Source: Actinomycetes bacterium (GTDB lineage: Bacteria; Actinomycetota; Actinomycetes; Actinomycetales; Microbacteriaceae). From it: a stretch of DNA of 6,438 nt. Positions 1 through 5,991 of the stretch are shown here, piece after piece. The translations under genes and the position numbers were made by a program. The stretch's first letter is position 1. Every line of letters starts with the position of its first letter. The notes below the pieces were generated by a model that searched no databases, was not told the DNA's origin, and saw only the letters and a list, made by a program, of their open reading frames with translations. The stretch lies in assembly GCA_023432005.1 (NCBI GenBank), contig JAEYVF010000137.1:1-6438 (forward strand), read 5' to 3'.

Positions 1-339
1 CGATGGAACGGCGCACAGCTCCACGTGCGGCGGCAGGTCGGCCTGCTGCTCCGCGAGCGCGAGGGCGGCATCGAGCAGCAGCGCGAGGGGCGTCGCGAGC
101 GCGGTGCGGCCGTCCTTCGCCGAGAGCACGACACGCCGCACGAGGTCGCCGTATGCGGCCCCCGCGAACACCGCGAGGCGACCCGGCGCCTCCGTGCGCA
201 CCGGCGGGGCCTCGCCGAGACGCGTCCGGCACGCGTCGCAGAGCTCGCGACCGTCGGCCCCGCATCCGGCGCAGGCGACGGGCAGCACGAGGGCGAGGGC
301 GTCGAGCATCGCCGCCCTCACGATCTCCCCGGCCTCCAT
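1..339 (-). CDS. ComF-family phosphoribosyltransferase, N-terminal part (runs off the left edge)
   Basis: Only the first 113 codons are in the window; the reading frame is still open at base 1. Near the N-terminus the protein has LPVACAGCGADGRELCDAC, a paired CxxC...CxxC knuckle (Cys23, 26, 34, 37) after a hydrophobic stretch. It is followed by a GRLAVFAGAAYGDLVRRVVL segment. This is the usual opening of ComF proteins: a small zinc-binding module, then a type I phosphoribosyltransferase fold whose PRPP loop would lie beyond the edge. ComF takes part in DNA uptake in naturally competent bacteria; in actinobacteria its role is unsettled. The gene lies 62 nt after lpqB on the same strand, so it is probably the last or a late gene of the mtrAB-lpqB transcript. 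The ATG at 339 has GAGG 8 nt upstream. A GTG at codon 7 and an ATG at codon 11 also have purine-rich sites, so the exact start is uncertain. Family call is confident; function is not. Confidence 0.85.
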   Translation of the reverse strand, partial: MEAGEIVRAAMLDALALVLPVACAGCGADGRELCDACRTRLGEAPPVRTEAPGRLAVFAGAAYGDLVRRVVLSAKDGRTALATPLALLLDAALALAEQQADLPPHVELCAVPS

Positions 340-356
340 GCGGCGAGCCTCGTGCG

Positions 357-381
357 TGCGGCCGGCACGCGGCGGGCCGCA
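357..381. other. GC-rich hairpin between lpqB and the ComF gene
   Basis: A perfect 7-bp inverted repeat (TGCGGCC and GGCCGCA) encloses an 11-nt loop in the short lpqB-comF gap. Neither strand has a run of T after it, so it is not a classical intrinsic terminator. It could act as a weak terminator or mRNA-processing element of the sort seen in high-GC bacteria, or be chance in GC-rich sequence. Confidence 0.25.
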
Positions 382-401
382 TCGCAGCTCGGTGGAGAGC
401 G

Positions 402-2075
402 CTACTGCTGCGTCGCGAGGAAGGAGGCGGCGATGCCGGTCGACTGCCACCCGCCGCTCGAATTGCGACGCCACACGGAGCCGTCGTCGACGCGCACGCG
501 GATGCCGTCGGCCGAGTTGCCGCCGACGAGCTGCACACCTCCCGCAACCGAGCCCCAGCCGTCGTGGCGGCCGCCGATGCGGTACAGGTCGACCTGCGTC
601 TCGGCCCCCGCGTCGCTGAGGGTGGCGACCGTCGAGGCGTCGACCCACGCCGCATCCAGGAGGGGCGTCGTCGCGATCGGCAGCGAGAGCGGCACGCCGA
701 GCCCGATCGGCACGCCCCCGGCATCGCGGATGATGCCCATGAGGGTGAGCGCCGAGCCTCCCGGGCCACGGGTTCCGACGAGGAGTCGCGCTCCGTCGCG
801 GGAGACGTCGAGCGAGACGATCGCGCCGTCGAGGTTCGGTGAGCCGACCCCGTGGGCGCCGCCGTCCGGGTCGAAGGCGAGGATGCTGCCGGGGTCGGAT
901 GCGACGGCCGACCACACGAACCCGTCGCGGTCGACGCTCGGGTCGACGAGACCGGCCCGCGAGTCCACGAGCAGCGGGTCGACATCGGCGCGCACCGACC
1001 ACACGCCCTCCGCGTTCCGGATGGCGGCCTGCGCGGCCCCGCGGGCGAGGGTGCCGCCGAGCGCGCCGAGCGCCTCGACGCGCGGGGAGATGCCCGGCAC
1101 GGAGCTGACGGCCGAGGACGTGAGATAGCCGAAGCCCCGCTCCCCGAGACCGAGCGGGTCGGTCGCGACGGGATACGACGACTCCGCGGTCTGTCCCGAT
1201 CCGGCGTCCACCGGGAATCCGCCGACGGAGACCTCGACCGACACGACGTCGCTCAGGGCGCTCAGGCTCAACCGCAGCTGCTCCTGCATGCGCCAGCGGG
1301 CATCCGCGTCCTGGTTGGCGACGTCGACGCTGAGGGCGACCGTCGCGACGCCGCCGGCCACCTCGACCCCCGGGTCGAGCTGGGTGCCGGAGGGGAAGGC
1401 CGACACGAGCACGCCGTTGCCGTACCAGGGCGAAGGGCCCGCGAGCAGCTCCTTCACGATGCGGTCGGCGCGCGATGCCGTGTTCGGGAACCAGCGAACG
1501 TCGGGCACGAGGCCGCGCCAGCCGGGATCGAAGAAGTAGAGCGGGTAGGTGCCGAAGGTGCTCGTGAAGCGCGCGCTCGTGAGCAGGATGCCCTCGGGCG
1601 CGCTCGAGATGCGCCACTCGCCCTCGGCGTTGCGCTCGAAGGTGTAGGGCAGCTCCTGCGCCTCGGTGCGCGTCAACTCGGTGTAGACGCCCGAGGCGTC
1701 GACGAACGCGCCGACGCTGACGTCGACCTCGAGGAGCACGTCCTCGGAGCCCCCCTGCACGACGATCGGGGTGTCGCTGATGAGCACGCGGGCCGTGGGC
1801 GACCACTCGGCACGGAAGTCGGGCGTGAGGAACTCCCGTGCGACGGAGTAGTTCTGCTGGGGGGCGCGCTGCGCGATGAGGAAGCCGGTGAGCAGGCGTT
1901 CGGGGGTGTCTCCCGGCTGGGGTCCCTCGGCGAGGGTCAGCAGCTCACCACCGCCCGCGTCGGTGCCGATGTCGACGGATCCGACGGGGCCGCCCGTGGG
2001 GATGCCCGCGCAGCCGGTGACGAGCAAGGCGAGGGCTGCGAGCGCGGCGAGGGCGCGCCAAGGCGATCGGGTCAT
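402..2075 (-). CDS. lpqB: Lipoprotein LpqB, accessory factor of the MtrAB system
   Basis: 557 residues. The N-terminus is a lipoprotein signal: basic MTRSPWR, a leucine/alanine-rich core, and the lipobox LVTGC with Cys22 as the predicted lipidated residue. The mature protein should therefore be anchored on the outer face of the membrane. Residues about 30-195 form the LpqB N-terminal region. Residues about 197-290 match a GerMN-type module (WFPNTASRADRIVKELLAGP, then a run ending SVEVSVGGFPVD). Residues about 310-557 are the LpqB beta-propeller-like domain, with repeated short strands such as VDRDGFVWSA and SLDVSRDGARLLVGTRG. Length and domain order are normal for the family. The ATG overlaps the mtrB stop as ATGA, and GGAGG lies 7 nt upstream inside mtrB, so translation is probably coupled. 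In mycobacteria LpqB interacts with MtrB and affects MtrA phosphorylation; that role is carried over here by homology and gene order. Confidence 0.96.
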   Translation of the reverse strand: MTRSPWRALAALAALALLVTGCAGIPTGGPVGSVDIGTDAGGGELLTLAEGPQPGDTPERLLTGFLIAQRAPQQNYSVAREFLTPDFRAEWSPTARVLISDTPIVVQGGSEDVLLEVDVSVGAFVDASGVYTELTRTEAQELPYTFERNAEGEWRISSAPEGILLTSARFTSTFGTYPLYFFDPGWRGLVPDVRWFPNTASRADRIVKELLAGPSPWYGNGVLVSAFPSGTQLDPGVEVAGGVATVALSVDVANQDADARWRMQEQLRLSLSALSDVVSVEVSVGGFPVDAGSGQTAESSYPVATDPLGLGERGFGYLTSSAVSSVPGISPRVEALGALGGTLARGAAQAAIRNAEGVWSVRADVDPLLVDSRAGLVDPSVDRDGFVWSAVASDPGSILAFDPDGGAHGVGSPNLDGAIVSLDVSRDGARLLVGTRGPGGSALTLMGIIRDAGGVPIGLGVPLSLPIATTPLLDAAWVDASTVATLSDAGAETQVDLYRIGGRHDGWGSVAGGVQLVGGNSADGIRVRVDDGSVWRRNSSGGWQSTGIAASFLATQQ

Positions 2076-3655
2076 GCCGCCGCCTCCGTCTCGGGTGGGA
2101 GGCCGAGCGGTGACACGCCGCCGAGCTCCTCGCCGCGGTGCCGTGGAAGGGTGAGCCGGAAGCAGCTGCCCTCACCGGGCTCCGACCAGACGGCGAGCTC
2201 GCCGCCGTGGGCGACGGCGTCCTCGAGCGAGATCGCGAGCCCGAGCCCGGTGCCGCCCGTCGTGCGCTGCCTGGAAGGATCGGCCCGCCAGAACCTGTCG
2301 AAGACGCGCTGCACGTGCTCTGCCTTCATGCCCACGCCGAAGTCGCGTACCGCGATCGCGACGGCGCGCTCGTCGGAGTCGACATAGACCACGATGGGCT
2401 TCGACTCCCCGTGGTCGATGGCGTTCCCGAGCAGGTTCTGCAGGATCCGGCGGATGCGACGTGCATCGACGTCGGCCTCGAAGTAGCCGCCGGGTGCGAC
2501 GAGCCGCACCTCGCTTCCGCGTTCGAGCGCGAGCGGCTCGACCGCCGAGATCGACTCCTCCACGAGCCGGACGAGGTTGGTGGGGTCGGTCTCGAGCTCG
2601 ACGGCGCCCGCGTCGTAGCGGCTCATCTCGAGCAGATCGGAGAGCATCGACTCGAAGCGCTCGACCTGGGTGTGGAGCAGCTCGGCGGTGCGGGCCGTCG
2701 TCGGCTCGAAGTGGGCGCGCTGGTCGTAGAGCACATCGCCCGCGAGCCTGATCGTCGTGAGGGGGGTGCGGAGCTCGTGCGAGACATCCGACACGAAGCG
2801 CTGCTGCACACGCGACAGGTCGGCGAGCTGGCGGATCTGCCTCTGGAGGCTGTCGGCCATACGGTTGAAGGATCGGGCGAGGGTCGCGAGCTCGTCCTCC
2901 CCCTTGACGGGGAGGCGCTCCTCGAGGTCGCCGGCGGCGAGCTTCTCGGACACGTCGGCGGCGACGCGGACGGGGCCGACGACGAGTCGCACGACGAGGT
3001 ACGCGACGCCCGCGAAGAGGCCGACGAGCGCGATCCCCGCGGCGACGAGGATGCCCTGCACGAAGTCGAGGGTCTGCTGCACGTCGGAGAGGTCGTAGAC
3101 GAGGTAGAGCTCGTAGCGGCCCGAGGTGACGGTGTCGATCGAGGCACCCGTCGTGATCCCGGGCCCGTCCCCCGACTCACGTTGGATGGCGACGGGCTGC
3201 CATGCCACGGTGGTGCCGGCGCCGTCGACGACCGTCTCGCGCAACTGGGACGAGACGAAGCGCTGGGTGAAGTCGACGAAGCTCGCGCGGTTCTCGACGA
3301 TGACGGGGGCGTCCTGGCGGGCGGTGCGGAGGAGCGCGAGGTAGCTGGCGGTCGTGGAGCGCTGCACGGCGTCGAGGGCGGAGTCGGCGGTGGCCTGCAC
3401 GTCGCTGCCGTCGCCGAGCTCGGCGGCGTTGGTGAACATCCGCTGCGCCTGGTCGGCGGCGCGTCCCGACTCGGCGAGCACCTGATCGCGGCGGGAGTCG
3501 AACAGGTTGCTGCGCACCGACGACGAGATGACGACGCCGATGACGGTCACCGCGAGGGCGGACAGCAGCACGGTGAGCACGATCGTGCGCACTCGCAGCG
3601 ACCCGCGCCACAGGTGGAGCAGGCGGTCCCGCCAGGCGCGCCACTCCCACCGCAC
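2072..3655 (-). CDS. mtrB: MtrB sensor histidine kinase
   Basis: 527 residues starting at GTG, with AGGAG overlapping the mtrA stop and 9 nt before the start. A basic, tryptophan-rich cytoplasmic N-terminus precedes the first membrane helix (about 24-46). An extracytoplasmic sensor region of roughly 150 residues follows, then a second helix (about 200-224). A HAMP linker (about 222-277) leads to the HisKA dimerization domain, with the H-box VSHELRTPL and phospho-accepting His293. The ATP-binding domain shows the N-box ILQNLLGNAIDHG (Asn407, Asn411), the G1 motif DFGVGM (438-443), the F-box VFDRFWRAD (451-459) and the G2 motif GGTGLGLAIS (467-476). No catalytic residue is missing. It autophosphorylates and passes phosphate to MtrA; in relatives the pair responds to osmotic and envelope state and to division. 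The gene sits 12 nt after mtrA and overlaps lpqB by 4 nt. The short C-terminal tail after residue 505 is unremarkable. Confidence 0.97.
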   Translation of the reverse strand: MRWEWRAWRDRLLHLWRGSLRVRTIVLTVLLSALAVTVIGVVISSSVRSNLFDSRRDQVLAESGRAADQAQRMFTNAAELGDGSDVQATADSALDAVQRSTTASYLALLRTARQDAPVIVENRASFVDFTQRFVSSQLRETVVDGAGTTVAWQPVAIQRESGDGPGITTGASIDTVTSGRYELYLVYDLSDVQQTLDFVQGILVAAGIALVGLFAGVAYLVVRLVVGPVRVAADVSEKLAAGDLEERLPVKGEDELATLARSFNRMADSLQRQIRQLADLSRVQQRFVSDVSHELRTPLTTIRLAGDVLYDQRAHFEPTTARTAELLHTQVERFESMLSDLLEMSRYDAGAVELETDPTNLVRLVEESISAVEPLALERGSEVRLVAPGGYFEADVDARRIRRILQNLLGNAIDHGESKPIVVYVDSDERAVAIAVRDFGVGMKAEHVQRVFDRFWRADPSRQRTTGGTGLGLAISLEDAVAHGGELAVWSEPGEGSCFRLTLPRHRGEELGGVSPLGLPPETEAAA

Positions 3656-3667
3656 GGCCGAGGTCTC

Positions 3668-4348
3668 CTAGGTGACGGCGCCCGCGCGGTAGCCGACGCC
3701 CCGCACGGTCGTGACGATGCGGGGGTTGTCGGGGTCGTGCTCGACCTTCGCGCGCAGGCGCTGCACATGCACGTTCACGAGCCGCGTGTCGGCCTTGTAG
3801 TGGTAACCCCACACCTGCTCGAGCAGCATCTCGCGCGTGAACACCTGCTGCGGCTTCGCCGCCAGCGCGAGCAGCAGCTGGAACTCGAGCGGGGTCAGAT
3901 TGATCTTGTCGTCGCCGCGGCGCACCTCGTGGCCGGCGACGTCGATCACGAGATCGCCGATCTGGATGCGCTCGGTCGTGTCGGGGAGGCTCGGGCGCAG
4001 ACGGGCCCGGATGCGCGCGACGAGCTCCTTGGGGTTGAAAGGCTTCACGACGTAGTCGTCGGCGCCCGACTCGAGGCCCTGCACGACATCCGTGGGCTCG
4101 CCCTTGGCGGTGAGCATGATGATGGGCACGCCGGACTCGCCGCGCACCGTGCGGCACACCTCGAGGCCGCTCATGCCGGGCAGCATGAGGTCGAGCAGCA
4201 CGAGGTCGGGGCGCTCGCCGCGGAAGCTCTCGATCGCCACGGTGCCGTCGGCGGCGAAGAGGGGCTCGTATCCCTCGCCGCGGAGGATGATGCCGATCAT
4301 CTCGGCGATCGCGGGGTCGTCGTCGACCACGAGAATGCGCGCGTTCAT
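3668..4348 (-). CDS. mtrA: MtrA response regulator, OmpR/PhoB type
   Basis: 226 residues, full length. The receiver domain (about 1-118) has the acidic pocket Asp9-Asp10, the phospho-acceptor Asp53 in LVLLDLMLPGMSGLE, Thr80 in IIMLTAK and Lys102 in VVKPFNPKELVARI, all in their standard places. The winged-helix effector domain (about 126-222) carries NLTPLEFQLLLALA, REMLLEQVWGY and the recognition segment TRLVNVHVQRLRAKVE, ending with the usual RGVGYRAG. In actinobacteria MtrA binds pairs of direct repeats and controls cell-wall hydrolase, osmoprotection and division genes; in Mycobacterium it also binds the replication origin. It is the first gene of the minus-strand operon and reads away from a 533-nt divergent region. 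The ATG has GAGG close by (3-nt spacer) and GGAG 11 nt upstream. The high identity of the motifs and the mtrB-lpqB neighbours make the MtrA assignment, rather than another OmpR regulator, secure. Confidence 0.97.
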   Translation of the reverse strand: MNARILVVDDDPAIAEMIGIILRGEGYEPLFAADGTVAIESFRGERPDLVLLDLMLPGMSGLEVCRTVRGESGVPIIMLTAKGEPTDVVQGLESGADDYVVKPFNPKELVARIRARLRPSLPDTTERIQIGDLVIDVAGHEVRRGDDKINLTPLEFQLLLALAAKPQQVFTREMLLEQVWGYHYKADTRLVNVHVQRLRAKVEHDPDNPRIVTTVRGVGYRAGAVT

Positions 4349-4369
4349 GGACCTCGTTGCTCCGTGTCT

Positions 4370-4385
4370 CCCCGCGGTTGCGGGG
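4370..4385 (-). promoter_or_regulatory. Hairpin in the mtrA 5' leader
   Basis: A perfect 6-bp inverted repeat (CCCCGC and GCGGGG) with a 4-base loop lies 21 nt upstream of the mtrA ATG. It is just in front of the GGAG at 4360-4363. If transcription starts near 4393, as a weak -10-like hexamer suggests, the hairpin would be in the leader mRNA beside the ribosome site. There it could affect translation or mRNA stability. Such stems also arise by chance at this base composition. Confidence 0.3.
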
Positions 4386-4462
4386 CTGTGCCTGGATTCA
4401 GAGTAGTGGGCGGATGGCTCGTGGCGGGCGGGCGGGGAGCGCGGCGGTCATCCTCTCGGCGC

Positions 4463-4501
4463 GCGCTCAGGACGTGCGCTCGTGACGCGCGCTCCTGACG
4501 C
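4463..4501. repeat. Three imperfect 13-bp tandem repeats
   Basis: Three adjacent units share GCGCTC, two variable bases, GACG, and a final T or C: GCGCTCAGGACGT, GCGCTCGTGACGC and GCGCTCCTGACGC. They lie 115-153 nt upstream of the mtrA start, in non-coding sequence. On the minus strand units 2 and 3 read GCGTCACGAGCGC and GCGTCAGGAGCGC. This could be a regulator-binding array or a short slippage repeat without function. Confidence 0.5.
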
Positions 4502-4520
4502 GAGGCGATCAGGCTCGGCG

Positions 4521-4782
4521 TCACGCGGTCGCGCGAAGTCGGTGGTAGGCGGGGCTGCGGGAGGGCAGAGGGGTGCGGCGGAGGGTACCCGTGTCGTCGG
4601 GCGCCTCGAGCAGGTAGTCGCCGCGTTCTCGCCGGATGCGCCAGCTCCCATTTCTCGAACAGATGTTCGAGAGTCCCATCCGTGTTGGTGGAGACCTCGT
4701 ATCCCCAGACGACGATTGGACAGGACTCGCTCGTGGCACCGGCCGGGACCGGACTCGTGGCGGGGCTCGACGCGCACGCCCC
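4521..4782 (-). pseudogene. Possible frameshifted small gene, product not recognised
   Basis: Read on the minus strand, one frame gives a protein-like stretch containing VVWGYEVSTNTDGTLEHLFE up to about 4649. It then turns into low-quality Arg/Pro sequence. The next frame, from about 4648, takes over with WRIRRERGDYLLEAPDDTG and continues to a TGA at 4521-4523. Its third codon positions are overwhelmingly G or C, as in the real genes nearby. Loss of one G in the GGG at 4647-4649 would join the two into a continuous frame. The first frame has no usable start codon after its upstream stop at 4783-4785. A GTG at 4786 lies in yet another frame, which is briefly codon-biased too, so a second shift would be needed. 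I do not recognise the product. It may be a decayed gene, a sequencing error in a homopolymer, or coincidence. Confidence 0.3.
4653..4672. promoter_or_regulatory. LexA/SOS-box-like palindrome
   Basis: The core TCGAAC-AGAT-GTTCGA (4655-4670) matches the TCGAAC-N4-GTTCGA pattern known for mycobacterial and other actinobacterial LexA sites at all twelve defined bases. The symmetry extends to 9-bp arms around a 2-base centre. It is 212 nt before the plus-strand membrane gene and 304 nt before mtrA, which is far for direct repression of either. It also overlaps the possible decayed minus-strand frame, so it may have belonged to a gene now lost or be a chance palindrome. Confidence 0.45.
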
Positions 4783-4794
4783 TCACCCCGCGGC

Positions 4795-4819
4795 GGCGCG
4801 CGATGAACCCCCGCGCGCC
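4795..4819. other. Strong all-GC hairpin upstream of the plus-strand operon
   Basis: GGCGCGCG and CGCGCGCC form a perfect 8-bp inverted repeat around a 9-base loop, ending 62 nt before the GTG of the membrane gene. No T-run follows on either strand, so it is not a standard terminator. It could be a leader structure of the plus-strand transcript, an operator, or GC-driven chance. Confidence 0.3.
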
Positions 4820-4868
4820 ACCCGGTGTGACACGATATGCCGCAGGCGGATGAGCACCGCTCGCGAAC

Positions 4869-4877
4869 GAGAGGGGG
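4869..4877 (+). promoter_or_regulatory. Ribosome binding site that sets the membrane-protein start
   Basis: The purine run GAGAGGGGG ends 4 nt before the GTG at 4882. The alternative in-frame ATG at 4837 has no Shine-Dalgarno-like sequence before it and would add 15 hydrophilic, unconserved-looking residues. GTG 4882 is therefore the preferred start. Confidence 0.7.
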
Positions 4878-4881
4878 CCGC

Positions 4882-5991
4882 GTGGCGGAGTTCACGGGCG
4901 CATTCCCCGCGCCGTCGTGGACACCCCCGGCACCCGAGCCGTTCGTGCCGCTGCGACCGCTCACGCTCGGCCAGGTCCTTGCAGGGGCGTTCCGCGCGCT
5001 GCGCCACAATCCGGGCGTCGTGCTCGTGCCCGCGATCGTGCTGTCGCTCGCCGCGAGCCTCGGAGGCGACGCGTTCGGCATCCTCGTAGTCGACCCGCTC
5101 ACCACTGCCGTCGGCTCCGGCTACGGCGACGCCGCGCTCTACGGATGGGTGAGCGGCTTCGCGGCAGGAGCGCTCGGCTGGCTCGTCATCCAGGCGCTCG
5201 TGATCGGGGCCGGCATCCCGCAGCAGGGGGTCGCCGCGGTCGACGTCACGCACGCGGTCATCGGACGCCGCCTGACGCCCCGCGGGTTCCGCCGGCGCAC
5301 GCGCGGCATCCGCGCACGTACCCTCGCGTGGACGGGGGTCGTCGTCTTCACGATCGTGCTCGTCGGCCTCGCCGGCATCGCGGTCATCGGCCTCGTCGAG
5401 CCGACGGGGCCCTTCGCGGGCCTCTTCGCCGGCTTCGTCGTCTACCCGGCGTGCGCCGTGCTGCTCGCCTGGCTCGGCACGAAGCTCGCGTTCGTGCCCG
5501 CCGTGCTCGCCGTCGAGCGCCTGCGGCTCGGCGCCGCGATCGCCCGGTCGTGGCGCCTCACGCGCACGAGCTTCTGGCGGGTGCTCGGCACCCGCGTGCT
5601 CGCCTGGTTCATGATCTGGCTCGCCACGATGCTCGTGAGCGTGCCGGTGAACCTCATCGTGAGCTGGCTCGCGAGCATCGTCGCCGCCAACGGCGACCTC
5701 GGCGACTACCTCGCCGTGACGCGCACGGGCGAGATCGCCGCCGGCGTCGTCTCGGCCGTCATCGCCGCGATCGGCCTCGTCGTCACGACCTCGGTCGACG
5801 CGCTCCTCTACCTCGACCTGCGGATGCGACGCGAGGGTCTCGACCTCGAGCTCTCCCGCTTCATGGAACGCCGTCGCCCGACGACGCGCATCGACCCGGC
5901 CGAGCCCGACCCGTATCGCCCGCCCGCCGACCTCGCGGCATCCCGTGTACCCGGCGGCGAGGCCACGGATGCGGGGTCGCCGTGGGCGTGA
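4882..5991 (+). CDS. Polytopic membrane protein, glycerophosphodiesterase-membrane-domain type
   Basis: 369 residues from the GTG at 4882. A proline-rich N-terminus leads to LRPLTLGQVLAGAFRALRHN, the signature opening of actinobacterial proteins annotated with the glycerophosphoryl diester phosphodiesterase membrane domain. About six membrane helices follow (roughly 44-64, 88-114, 148-172, 178-200, 236-264 and 284-306). Two further family marks are KLAFVPAVLAVERLRLGAAI followed by RSWRLTRTSFWRVLG, and the end of the membrane region, ALLYLDLRMRREGLDLEL. The C-terminal 45 residues are polar, proline-rich and probably cytoplasmic. There is no catalytic phosphodiesterase domain, so the protein should not be called an enzyme; its function is unknown. 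The stop overlaps the next gene by GTGA, so the two are probably co-translated. It is divergent from mtrA, and no regulator site is clearly placed. Confidence 0.85.
   Translation: MAEFTGAFPAPSWTPPAPEPFVPLRPLTLGQVLAGAFRALRHNPGVVLVPAIVLSLAASLGGDAFGILVVDPLTTAVGSGYGDAALYGWVSGFAAGALGWLVIQALVIGAGIPQQGVAAVDVTHAVIGRRLTPRGFRRRTRGIRARTLAWTGVVVFTIVLVGLAGIAVIGLVEPTGPFAGLFAGFVVYPACAVLLAWLGTKLAFVPAVLAVERLRLGAAIARSWRLTRTSFWRVLGTRVLAWFMIWLATMLVSVPVNLIVSWLASIVAANGDLGDYLAVTRTGEIAAGVVSAVIAAIGLVVTTSVDALLYLDLRMRREGLDLELSRFMERRRPTTRIDPAEPDPYRPPADLAASRVPGGEATDAGSPWA

Larger units (their letters stand above)
4349..4881. other. Divergent intergenic region between mtrA and the plus-strand membrane operon
   Basis: This 533-nt stretch has no convincing intact gene. 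Open frames that cross it on either strand are rich in Arg, Pro and Ala, lack good ribosome sites and look like frame shadows. Promoters for both operons should be here, but I cannot place either firmly. The best -10-like hexamer for mtrA is TACTCT on the minus strand (4405-4400), about 50 nt before the ATG, with no good -35 partner. No clear -10 is seen for the plus-strand operon. The region contains a leader hairpin, tandem 13-mers, a LexA-like palindrome, a second GC hairpin and a possible decayed reading frame, each listed separately. Around 4650-4725 the sequence is noticeably less GC-rich than its surroundings. Confidence 0.7.

Noticed and set aside
25..1128. Plus-strand open frames of 367, 279 and 171 codons over lpqB and the ComF gene
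   Set aside because: They are low-complexity Arg/Pro/Ser products that overlap clear LpqB and ComF coding on the other strand.
852..2387. Very long plus-strand open frame (511 codons) opposite lpqB and mtrB
   Set aside because: It is the antisense shadow of two secure genes in GC-rich DNA. The product is Arg/Gly/Ala/Asp/Glu-rich with no recognisable domain, and it spans the lpqB-mtrB junction.
3177..4157. 326-codon minus-strand frame overlapping mtrA and mtrB
   Set aside because: Its product is almost all Arg, Ala and Pro, and it is out of frame with the motif-bearing mtrA and mtrB sequences.
2138..4498. 786-codon plus-strand open frame opposite mtrB and mtrA
   Set aside because: It is again a frame shadow caused by high third-position GC on the coding strand. 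The product is low-complexity and rich in Asp, Glu, His and Val, and it crosses both mtr genes.
4482..4853. Plus-strand open frame of 123 codons in the intergenic region
   Set aside because: It has poor codon bias, no ribosome site and no recognisable protein features. The minus-strand frames there look more protein-like.
4349..4881. tRNA, small RNA gene or CRISPR array in the intergenic region
   Set aside because: There is no cloverleaf, no T-loop sequence followed by an acceptor stem, and no spaced repeats. The palindromic TCGAAC...GTTCGA resembles a T-loop fragment only superficially.
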